This document shows positions 45,376 to 52,321 of a DNA stretch of 64,000 nucleotides, in pieces. This stretch comes from Rhodanobacter humi (GTDB taxonomy: Bacteria; Pseudomonadota; Gammaproteobacteria; Xanthomonadales; Rhodanobacteraceae), in assembly GCF_041107455.1 (NCBI RefSeq), contig NZ_JBGBPY010000001.1, positions 1,736,001 through 1,800,000 on the forward strand. Direction: 5' to 3'. Each line of letters starts with the position of its first letter. Positions within the stretch are counted from its first letter, which is position 1. The notes beneath the pieces are model-generated. The model saw nothing but the letters and a program-made list of their open reading frames with translations. It was not told where the DNA came from and ran no database searches. The translations under genes were made by a program, and so were the position numbers.

Positions 45376-45968
45376 AAGCATCCCTGCCGATCCCGTCGCA
45401 ACTGCCTGCGCAGATGCCGCAACTGCGCGATGACTGGCGACGTCGCGCCTGCCGCGCCGTGTTGCGCCTGTGCGGCTGGAGCCTGACCGGCGAGTTTCCC
45501 GACGTGCCGAAGCTGGTACTGATCGCCGCGCCGCACTCGTCCTGGTGGGACGGCGTGTGGGGCCTGCTGATCAAGGCGGCGATCGGCGCCGACGTGCACT
45601 TCATGGCCAAGCAGGAACTGTTCCGCGGCCCGCTCGGCGGCCTGCTGCGCCGGCTCGGCGGCATGGCCATCGACCGTGGTGCCGCCAAGGGCGTGGTCGA
45701 GCAGATGATCGACCAGTTCCGCCAGCGCGAACGGTTGTGGCTGGGCATCGCGCCCGAGGGCACGCGCAAGCCGGTAGCGCGCTGGAAGCACGGTTTCTGG
45801 CACATCGCGCGCGGCGCCGGCGTGCCGGTCTTTCCGGTGGCGTTCCATTACCCCGACAAGACCATCCAGCTCGGCCCGCTGTTCGACACCACGGCGGACG
45901 TGGCCGCCGACCTCGCCCGATTGCGCGCCTGGTACGCGCCGTTCCGCGGCAAGCATCGCGACGTCTGA
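45372..45968 (+). CDS. PlsC-type lysophospholipid/1-acyl-glycerol-phosphate acyltransferase-like protein
   Basis: A 198-residue acyltransferase with the H-x4-D motif His55-Asp60 (APHSSWWDG), the FMAKQELFRGPLGGLLRRLGGMAIDR segment and EGTR at 129-132. It is short and lacks an obvious transmembrane helix beyond the amphipathic N-terminus, so it resembles small PlsC-like enzymes rather than the main PlsC. Substrate uncertain. The start overlaps the arfB stop by 4 bp. Confidence 0.85.
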   Translation: MKASLPIPSQLPAQMPQLRDDWRRRACRAVLRLCGWSLTGEFPDVPKLVLIAAPHSSWWDGVWGLLIKAAIGADVHFMAKQELFRGPLGGLLRRLGGMAIDRGAAKGVVEQMIDQFRQRERLWLGIAPEGTRKPVARWKHGFWHIARGAGVPVFPVAFHYPDKTIQLGPLFDTTADVAADLARLRAWYAPFRGKHRDV

Positions 45969-46001
45969 TTGCGCGCATCCTCCATCGCGCGAGCCCTGCC
46001 C

Positions 46002-46631
46002 ATGTTCGGCATCCAGCACTACGACGCCTTCCTGCTCGCCTGCATCGCGCTGAACCTCACGCCGGGGCTGGACACGTTCTACATCCTCGCGCGCAGCGGC
46101 CGCGAAGGGCATGCGGTGGGACTGGGTGCCGCACTGGGCATCAACGCCGGCTGCGTCGTGCACACGCTGGCCGCGGTACTGGGCCTGTCGGCACTGCTGA
46201 TGACTTCGGCGTTGGCTTTCGCCGTGCTGAAATACCTCGGTGCGGCCTATCTGGTGTGGATCGGCCTGCGCATGCTGTTCAGCCGCCGGCACGCCCGCGC
46301 ACCGACGCAGACGCGCGGCACCGGCTTCGCCGCCGCGTTCCGCCAGGGCATGCTAACCAACGTGCTGAACCCGAAGGTGGCGCTGTTCTACCTCGCCTTC
46401 CTGCCGCAGTTCGTGTCGCTGCACGCCGCCCATCCGCAGCTTGGCCTGCTGGTGCTGGGCGCCAGCTTCATCGGCACCGGGCTCACCTGGTCGCTGGTGC
46501 TGGCCATGGCGGGCGGCCGCATCCACCGCCTGCTGCAGCGCCGGCCGCAGGTCGGCCAGTGGATGGACCGTGTCTGCGGCATCGTGCTGCTCGGCTTCGG
46601 TCTGAAACTGGCGCTGCAGCAGCGCGGTTGA
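46002..46631 (+). CDS. LysE/RhtB-family amino-acid exporter
   Basis: A 209-residue inner-membrane protein with about six hydrophobic helices and the family signature near the N-terminus (LNLTPGLDTFYILARSGREGHAVGLGAALGINAG). The later NVLNPKVALFYLAFLPQF is the usual LysE NPK motif. It probably exports homoserine, threonine or similar metabolites. I start at ATG 46002; the longer frame begins at TTG 45969, without support. It stands 33 bp after the acyltransferase on the same strand. Confidence 0.87.
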   Translation: MFGIQHYDAFLLACIALNLTPGLDTFYILARSGREGHAVGLGAALGINAGCVVHTLAAVLGLSALLMTSALAFAVLKYLGAAYLVWIGLRMLFSRRHARAPTQTRGTGFAAAFRQGMLTNVLNPKVALFYLAFLPQFVSLHAAHPQLGLLVLGASFIGTGLTWSLVLAMAGGRIHRLLQRRPQVGQWMDRVCGIVLLGFGLKLALQQRG

Positions 46632-46666
46632 AACCCGCAAATATCCGGAAATCTTCAGGGACATCG

Positions 46667-47746
46667 ATGAACGCAAGACGTGTCTGCATCCTGATATTCG
46701 CTGCGTTTCAGCTCACCTTCGGCCGCATTGCCGTCGCAGTTGCACAGCCGCCCATCCCCAACCCGCCGGAATTGCAGCATCGCCTCGATGAGCTGGCGCA
46801 TAAGGCGCGCCCCGGCATGCTCGGCGTCACCGTGATCGACCTGCAGAGCGGCCAGGCATGGCGCGCGAATGCCGACCGCTCATTCCCGATGATGAGCGTG
46901 TTCAAGGCCCCGGTGGCCGCCGCCGTGCTGGCGGGCATCGAGCAGGGCAGATGGTCCTACGGCCAGACCGTCGTCGTGCATCGCGACGAGCTCGAGTCGG
47001 GCACGATACGCGACCATTTCCAGGGCGAACGGATGAGCTTCACCGTGCGCCAGCTGCTCACTGACGCCGTGAGCCACAGCGACAACACGGCCATCGATAC
47101 GCTGCTCAAGGTCATCGGCGGCCCGCAGGTCGTGACCACCTTCCTTCGTGCCCATGGCATCGACGGCATGCATGTGGATATTGGCGAGCGAGGTTTTGGA
47201 TCCGTTTTCGAGGATCTCCAACCCGGCCAATCGTCACCTGCCCACGAGACCGACGCACAGCAGCTCGCGAGGCTGCGCCGCGGCTATCGCACCTACCTGG
47301 CCGATCCGCGCAACCGCAGCACGCCGGACGCCGCCGCCGACTTCCTGCGCAAGCTGTGGAACAAGGAGCTCCTGTCGCCAGCCTCGACGCAATACCTGCT
47401 CGACCTGATGTATGCACAGACGACCCCGAGCCGCCTCCGGCTGGGTCTGCCGCCAGGCGTGCGCCTGGCCGACAAGTGCGGCACCTCGTACACGCTGGAG
47501 CACACCACGGCGGCCTACAACGACATCGGCATCCTGAGCTGGCCGAACGGCCACGCGGTGGCAGTGGCTGCGTTCCTCACTGCATCGACCGCCCCGAAGG
47601 ACGCGCGTGACGCGATCTTCGCCGACCTCACGCGCGCGGTGGTCGCGGCACTGCATCCGCGCGATGCGGCCGTGGCTGCCGCCCCGAATGCCCCGGTTCG
47701 CCGTAGTCGCGCCACATCAGCAGCACAGCCCGGATCGAATCAATGA
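46667..47746 (+). CDS. Class A beta-lactamase-like serine hydrolase with an acquired C-terminal tail
   Basis: A 359-residue secreted protein with a signal peptide (1-27, ending AVAVA) and class A motifs: S77-x-x-K80 (SVFK), SDN at 138-140, a candidate general-base Glu174 in DIGER at the right distance from SDN, and K270-C-G in place of the usual K-T/S-G. The omega-loop region is about 28 residues longer than in typical class A enzymes. It would hydrolyse beta-lactams in the periplasm if these changes are tolerated. AGGGA supports the ATG at 46667. The last about 21 residues are read antisense through a lysR remnant. Confidence 0.78.
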   Translation: MNARRVCILIFAAFQLTFGRIAVAVAQPPIPNPPELQHRLDELAHKARPGMLGVTVIDLQSGQAWRANADRSFPMMSVFKAPVAAAVLAGIEQGRWSYGQTVVVHRDELESGTIRDHFQGERMSFTVRQLLTDAVSHSDNTAIDTLLKVIGGPQVVTTFLRAHGIDGMHVDIGERGFGSVFEDLQPGQSSPAHETDAQQLARLRRGYRTYLADPRNRSTPDAAADFLRKLWNKELLSPASTQYLLDLMYAQTTPSRLRLGLPPGVRLADKCGTSYTLEHTTAAYNDIGILSWPNGHAVAVAAFLTASTAPKDARDAIFADLTRAVVAALHPRDAAVAAAPNAPVRRSRATSAAQPGSNQ

Positions 47747-47784
47747 AGGCCTGCGCCTCAGGGGAGAGGAACTTGCCTTAGCGA
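47679..47784 (-). pseudogene. Truncated 3' end of a second lysR gene
   Basis: Read on the minus strand this segment encodes GKFLSPEAQAFIDSIRAVL then LMWRDYGEPGHSGR, matching the last about 33 residues of the intact LysR regulator encoded at 51.2 kb (GKFLSAEARAFIDLIRPGL...RDYDEPGHSGR). The first 18 bases of the DNA alignment (47679 onward with 51160 onward) are identical, and similarity ends near 47784. It has no upstream part. It lies in the same orientation as the intact gene, and the beta-lactamase frame reads through it on the other strand. Confidence 0.85.
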
Positions 47785-47803
47785 GGCACCACGGATCCGC
47801 AAT

Positions 47804-48298
47804 TCAGCGGACAACCGGGTCCTGCAACAACACGTACTCGCCTTCCTTGCCGTAGTGCCGCGGCTTCTTGCCGATCCGCACGCACAACGAGTCCCCGCAT
47901 CGCGTGATGGCGCCGTCCCGGGTGGCTTGCAGAATGTCTTTGCCGAAGTCGGCTTGCGCGATCTCCTGCATGCTCCGGTGCGCAATCCATGCAGTGCCAC
48001 CTGCAGCCAGCAGCGAACCGATCAGCAAGGCCATCGCCCCGATCCAGAGCAGTGATCGCCGAGCGGCCGCCAAACTCTTGCGTTGCTCGTCCATCGCCTG
48101 CGCGGCCCACTGGACGCCATGCGCAGCCTGCTGCGCAAATTGCTCGCCGCCACGATCCAGCCGGCCGACGCCCTGCTCCATGGCGGCCGTCGCCGCTTCA
48201 AGGCGCTGCACGGTTTGCAGGTTGCGGGCATCGAGCCTGTCGACGACGGCAAGCAGCTTCACCAACGACTGTTGCAGCGCTTCCGTACTGCTGTCCAT
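47804..48298 (-). CDS. Unknown membrane protein with coiled-coil N-terminus
   Basis: The 164-residue protein is not recognised. Residues 1-80 are predicted coiled coil (QQSLVKLLAVVDRLDARNLQTVQRLEAATAAM...), then one transmembrane helix (about 84-108, LLWIGAMALLIGSLLAAGGTAW) and a short C-terminal domain with a Cys pair (TRCGDSLCVRIG). It is the last gene of the four-gene accessory block, 21 bp after the lipase-like effector gene, so it may be a second immunity protein, a chaperone or adaptor, or part of the toxin mechanism. No evidence decides among these. Confidence 0.7.
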   Translation of the reverse strand: MDSSTEALQQSLVKLLAVVDRLDARNLQTVQRLEAATAAMEQGVGRLDRGGEQFAQQAAHGVQWAAQAMDEQRKSLAAARRSLLWIGAMALLIGSLLAAGGTAWIAHRSMQEIAQADFGKDILQATRDGAITRCGDSLCVRIGKKPRHYGKEGEYVLLQDPVVR

Positions 48299-48319
48299 GC
48301 GTTCGGTGCTCCCTTGAAA

Positions 48320-49744
48320 TTACTGGCAGAAACCCTGGGATGGCTGTTGCGCCTGCTGCTGAAGGGCCTGCTGTTGCGCCTGCAACGCGGCTTGCTGCAA
48401 ATCCCATATGTGGTTCAGCTCGTTGGCCTGTTGCTGGAACAGTTGTCCGCCCGGCGTGCACATGTAGGCTTGCGCCGCCTCGTGCTGCACTCGATCCCAG
48501 GCGCCGTTGTCCGGATTCTGCGCAGCCACGTGGAGGTGATCCAGCCACTGGTCGAACTCGCTTTTCGGCAGATCCGGTTGCCGCGCCAACGCGCCCGGTA
48601 CTGGCGCGTCCGGCATGGGCTGCCGCTCGAACTGCCGGCTCAACGCCTCGTTGCGCGGCTCGGCGTTGTAGGGGTCGGGCACCCGGTTCTTTTCGCCGCG
48701 GGGCACTTCCAGCTCGACGTAACCATTCGGTGCAACCCGGTCTACTCCGGGCATCCATCGATACAGCCACATGCCCTTGCGCGAATCATGGATCACATCC
48801 AGGCGCGGATCGTCCGGCTCGGGGCTTTTTTCGACTATCGGCCGGTCGCTCAAGCCGTTCACGTAGTCGATGACGAAGTTGCCGGTGCGCGTCGACAGCC
48901 CATCGCGATGGTAACCGCCGCCCACGTCCGAATGTGCCCCCGGCACGTAGACGCCGGCAAAGCGGCCATCCGGCGTGATGCCCGGATCGATGATGTGGTC
49001 GGACTTGAACAGGCGGCGATGCTCGTCCAGCGCAATGAACTGGATGCCGGAGATCACCGAAGGCGGCAACCGACGATCCTCGCGCATGGCGTGGCCGGTG
49101 CCCACGGGATCGAACAGCGCCACCGCCTGCGCCACTTCGTGCGCGCCGACCAGCGCCGGTTTGGTGTACTCGATGTGGGTGATCCGGTGATGGGAGTCGT
49201 AGGTGTAGTGGGCGCCGTCTCGATCCTGTATGCCCCGCTCCTCCACCAGTCGCGCAAACAACGCTCCCACTTCGGCGCCTCGACTGAAGCTGACACCGAC
49301 GACACGAATCTGTGCATGCGGGTCTTGTTGTCGCCACTCGCTTGCCTGCTCGATGAACTGCTTGTACATCTCTTCGGCGCGTTCATCGACGGTGTATCCA
49401 GTGATGTCATCCCACACTTTCGTAAAAGGGGCGTGCTGCTGGGTACCAGGACCTGGAACGTACCAGAACCGAATGTTCGGGTTGTTGGACGCTTGGACTT
49501 GTTGAGCGATCAGACCCACATTGGTGATGTGATCCGGGTCATGGATCATGTCGTTGCCAGTACCATCCATTGCCGCCACGAACAGCCGCTCGTGTGGGTT
49601 ATCGGCATGCAGAAGCACCGGCTCCTGGAAAGAAGCCAACTGCTGGCGCACTTCGGCATAGATCGGCAACTTGTCGGTGGCGGACTTGTAAGGCACACCA
49701 TCGCTTTGGGCGCCGTCTGCATCGATCTTGTCGTGTGGACTCAT
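48320..49744 (-). CDS. DUF2235/Tle1-like lipase, probable antibacterial effector
   Basis: A 474-residue alpha/beta-hydrolase-type protein: N-terminal LFVAAMDGTGNDMIHDPDHITNVG, then the nucleophile elbow VGVSFSRGAEVGALF with Ser in F-S-R-G, a later ALFDPVGTGHAM, and GAHSDVGGGYHRDG containing the Asp/His region, as in Tle1 phospholipases. The residue two before the nucleophile is Ser, not the Gly of GxSxG. There is no signal peptide, and the tail (about 440-474) is Gln-rich, as in some type IV effectors of Xanthomonadales. The lipoprotein gene upstream is the likely immunity gene. GC is visibly lower than in flanking core genes. Confidence 0.8.
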   Translation of the reverse strand: MSPHDKIDADGAQSDGVPYKSATDKLPIYAEVRQQLASFQEPVLLHADNPHERLFVAAMDGTGNDMIHDPDHITNVGLIAQQVQASNNPNIRFWYVPGPGTQQHAPFTKVWDDITGYTVDERAEEMYKQFIEQASEWRQQDPHAQIRVVGVSFSRGAEVGALFARLVEERGIQDRDGAHYTYDSHHRITHIEYTKPALVGAHEVAQAVALFDPVGTGHAMREDRRLPPSVISGIQFIALDEHRRLFKSDHIIDPGITPDGRFAGVYVPGAHSDVGGGYHRDGLSTRTGNFVIDYVNGLSDRPIVEKSPEPDDPRLDVIHDSRKGMWLYRWMPGVDRVAPNGYVELEVPRGEKNRVPDPYNAEPRNEALSRQFERQPMPDAPVPGALARQPDLPKSEFDQWLDHLHVAAQNPDNGAWDRVQHEAAQAYMCTPGGQLFQQQANELNHIWDLQQAALQAQQQALQQQAQQPSQGFCQ

Positions 49745-49759
49745 GAATGCGCTCCTTGC

Positions 49760-50362
49760 TTAGTAGGTGCAGGTCCATGCCAAGATCGTGTCAGTTCGAT
49801 GATGGCTGTACGGATTCCCCGGGATCTGCTCCGTCTTTGTCACGATATACGCGCGCATATACACGTTGATGGTGCGGTCGTTGATTTCGAGATGGATGCT
49901 GGGGTCGTCACCCCACGACTTGTCAGGTATTTCCGAATCGGGCGCGCGATACAACACGCGCTGATCCTTGAAGATCGCACCGATATCCACCCTGGCCTCA
50001 TGCTCGGTTCCGTCCAGCGATGTCCACGTCACCTCGGCGGGTGGGGGGAAGTTGCGAAAACCACCGAATCCAGCTTGTCCCCATCGCTCCCTGTAATCCG
50101 GCGATGGCGGCGGCCCGGAAGGCCGCTCGTCGGCCTTGTACGGCGTGAGGTTACGGTTGTCGTAGATCACATGGCAGCGGAGCGTGTTGTAGCAAAACAC
50201 GTCAAAGCTGTGCTTGTAGAACTTCAGCGGAAACATGGACGACGTCGCCTCGCCCTGCGGCTTGTCGGGTTGGGTGGACATGGCGGGTTGGCATCCTGTG
50301 GTCAGCGAAAGAAGCAGCGCGGCAAGTGCTGCGGCGCGAGAGGCCTGAAGCCTGCGAATCAT
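49760..50362 (-). CDS. DUF3304-like lipoprotein, probable immunity protein
   Basis: A 200-residue lipoprotein: signal peptide with lipobox LTTGC (mature Cys24), then FYKHSFDVFCYNTLRCHVIYDNRNLTPY and a later VTWTSLDG and VNVYMRAYIVTKTEQIPGNPYSHHRTDTILAW-like end, which I associate with DUF3304 proteins found beside Tle1-type lipase effectors. Anchored in the periplasm it would neutralise the incoming or sibling lipase. It lies 15 bp upstream of the effector gene on the same strand. Low GC compared with neighbours suggests transfer. Confidence 0.72.
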   Translation of the reverse strand: MIRRLQASRAAALAALLLSLTTGCQPAMSTQPDKPQGEATSSMFPLKFYKHSFDVFCYNTLRCHVIYDNRNLTPYKADERPSGPPPSPDYRERWGQAGFGGFRNFPPPAEVTWTSLDGTEHEARVDIGAIFKDQRVLYRAPDSEIPDKSWGDDPSIHLEINDRTINVYMRAYIVTKTEQIPGNPYSHHRTDTILAWTCTY

Positions 50363-50483
50363 GATTCACTCCATCGTGCCACCCCTGCCGCGTCACGGTT
50401 ACGCCCCGTCCACGATCTCTGCCGTGCGAGTCGACAGAATGATTCGTATGCATCGGCGCATCGAACGATGGCGCAGCGGCGTC

Positions 50484-51026
50484 TCATGGCTCCCCCTTCC
50501 GGCCGGTCTCGGCCTTCATCGCCTGGAGTATCGGAAAGAACTCGGCATTCTGATCGAGATCCATCGAGCCATCTTCTGCGTGACGGGCCATGCGCAAGCA
50601 CGACACCTCGTTGAGCTTCCTGTCCGGAAACCAGACCAGCTCGGCCTTTTGTGCCGAAGCCACGAATTCGGCCTTGCGATCGGCTCGAAACTGCTTTCGC
50701 ACAGCTTCGCCTTGCGTCGCCTTGATGTAATCCTCGATATCCGCCATGTACTCGAGCGCGGCGTTCACATAAGGCGCGTTCCGCCCTTGCCATGCCTTCA
50801 ACGCGCCCAGGAATTGTCCACTCATTGGACTGGCCAGCTTGGAACAGTGATCACCCAATGCATCGACATTAACCATCCACAGAGTGATCGCGAAACCCGC
50901 GGCCGCATTGCGTGGCTCGGTGATGTTCGGCGCATTACTTGGCTCAGATGCTGTTGCCACCTGGGCAAACAGCAAGCCCGCAGCGACGGTAAGCAACAGA
51001 TGTCGACGGCGACGGTACACGGGCAT
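50484..51026 (-). CDS. Unknown periplasmic protein of the accessory block
   Basis: A 180-residue protein with a basic N-terminus and signal peptide (PVYRRRRHLLLTVAAGLLFAQVATA), then a mainly helical domain with two Cys (GDHCSKLASPMSG, NEVSCLRMARH). Not recognised. It is the first gene of the block, 121 bp upstream of the DUF3304-like lipoprotein, and may be another immunity-type or accessory protein. AGGAA upstream supports ATG 51026 over the frame start at 51050. Confidence 0.7.
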   Translation of the reverse strand: MPVYRRRRHLLLTVAAGLLFAQVATASEPSNAPNITEPRNAAAGFAITLWMVNVDALGDHCSKLASPMSGQFLGALKAWQGRNAPYVNAALEYMADIEDYIKATQGEAVRKQFRADRKAEFVASAQKAELVWFPDRKLNEVSCLRMARHAEDGSMDLDQNAEFFPILQAMKAETGRKGEP

Positions 51027-51156
51027 GGCGGGTTCCTTCCTCGGCGGCATACGCCGATGCGTTATAGCGCATGCCGGCCGGGCAAGATGTGGGTGCTCGC
51101 CGCATTTCTGGTACGGCCATGGCCATCGGCGGATTGCGATGTCCGGCTCCAGCCGC

Positions 51157-52206
51157 CTACCGCCCCGAATGCCCCGGCTCGTCGTAGTCGCGATATGTGA
51201 GCAGCCCCGGCCGAATCAGGTCGATGAAAGCGCGCGCCTCGGCACTGAGAAACTTGCCCTTGCGCATCACCACGCCGTAACTCCGCTGGGGAAACCAGCG
51301 CGACATGTTGCGCACGGCGAGGCGTTCGCGATCGGCGTCGGTGATGCAGATGCCGGTGACGATGGAGATGCCGAGCCCCATCGCCACGTATTCCTTGATG
51401 ACGTCCCAGCCACCCACCTCGATAGCCACCTTGTACGGCACCTGGTTCTGCTGGAACACCAGGTCCACCAGGCGATAGGTGGACAGCCGCTGCGGCGGCA
51501 GGATCAGGCCCCAAGGCGAGAGGTCCTGCAGCTCCAGCGGCTCCTTCGCCGCCAACGGGTGATCGGGCGGCAGGATCAACATGGGGTCGTAATGGCGCAC
51601 CGGCTCCCAGGCGATGTCGTGCGGCACGTCCAGCATCGAGCCGACGGCGAAGTCGGCCTTGTCCTCGCGCAGCATGGCGAGGCCGTCCTTGCCGGTGACG
51701 TTGGCCAGCTGCAACTGCACCGCGGGATGGCGCTCGCGGTAGCGGCGCACCAGTTCGGGCAGCAGGTACTGGATGGTGGAAGTGCCGGCGGCGATCACGA
51801 GCTTGCCGGCCTGCAGGCCCTGCACCTTGGCCTGGAAGTCGCGGTCGAGGTTTTCCCAGCCTTCCACCAGCGGGCGCGCCAGCTCGTACAGCGCCTCGCC
51901 CGCATCGGTGAGGTTGATGCGGCGGCGGCGGCGTTCCAGCAGGATCGTGCCCAGCTCGCGTTCCAGCGCCTGCAACTGCAGGCTCACCGAGGGTTGCGAG
52001 AGGTACAGCGCCTCGGCGGCGCGACTCAGCGTGCCCAACTTCACCGTGGCCACGAAGGCACGCAACTGCTTGTGGCGGTTGCCCTTGTAGTAGTAGCGGG
52101 TGGCCTCCGCCTCCCCGCCGTGCGCCGACGTACGTTTTTTTGCTGCACCGCGGCGCGGTTTTTTCGGCAACCCCGCCCCACGAGATTTCGGCTTTCGCTC
52201 TGTCAT
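51157..52206 (-). CDS. LysR-family regulator (CysB-like), divergent from aceBA
   Basis: A 349-residue LysR protein with an unusual basic N-terminal extension of about 40 residues (MTERKPKSRGAGLPKKPRRGAAKKR...) before the winged HTH (HKQLRAFVATVKLGTLSRAAEALYLSQPSVSLQLQALE). The C-terminal effector domain (KLVIAAGTSTIQYLLPELVRRYRERHPAVQL...) resembles the CysB/Cbl type. Divergent transcription from aceB with 115 bp between suggests control of the glyoxylate shunt. Two inverted repeats in the gap are candidate sites. The last about 33 residues are duplicated as a remnant at 47.7 kb. Confidence 0.88.
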   Translation of the reverse strand: MTERKPKSRGAGLPKKPRRGAAKKRTSAHGGEAEATRYYYKGNRHKQLRAFVATVKLGTLSRAAEALYLSQPSVSLQLQALERELGTILLERRRRRINLTDAGEALYELARPLVEGWENLDRDFQAKVQGLQAGKLVIAAGTSTIQYLLPELVRRYRERHPAVQLQLANVTGKDGLAMLREDKADFAVGSMLDVPHDIAWEPVRHYDPMLILPPDHPLAAKEPLELQDLSPWGLILPPQRLSTYRLVDLVFQQNQVPYKVAIEVGGWDVIKEYVAMGLGISIVTGICITDADRERLAVRNMSRWFPQRSYGVVMRKGKFLSAEARAFIDLIRPGLLTYRDYDEPGHSGR

Positions 52207-52211
52207 ATCAG

Positions 52212-52241
52212 TGACTTGAAAGTCATATTGATTTCTACAAT
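52212..52241. promoter_or_regulatory. Candidate LysR-type operators between lysR and aceB
   Basis: Two inverted repeats lie side by side: TGACTT-N2-AAGTCA (52212-52225), 6 bp upstream of the lysR ATG, and ATTG-N7-CAAT (52227-52241), which contains the T-N11-A core of LysR boxes. Positions fit autorepression of lysR and upstream activation of aceB. Confidence 0.5.
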
Positions 52242-52249
52242 AGCAAAAA

Positions 52250-52278
52250 TTGAAACATTTGCTTTGTCAAACTATAAT
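52250..52278 (+). promoter_or_regulatory. Sigma-70 promoter of aceB
   Basis: TTGAAA (52250-52255), 17-bp spacer, TATAAT (52273-52278): 5/6 and 6/6 matches. The start should lie near 52285, leaving a leader of about 37 nt to the aceB ATG. Confidence 0.75.
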
Positions 52279-52321
52279 TCGATGGCCTAGCTTCGAGCCG
52301 TCCACGACTACGGAGCCCACC

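Noticed and set aside
47755-51160. Type VI secretion structural cluster
   Set aside because: No VgrG, Hcp, PAAR or sheath gene is present; only a putative effector and accessory genes.
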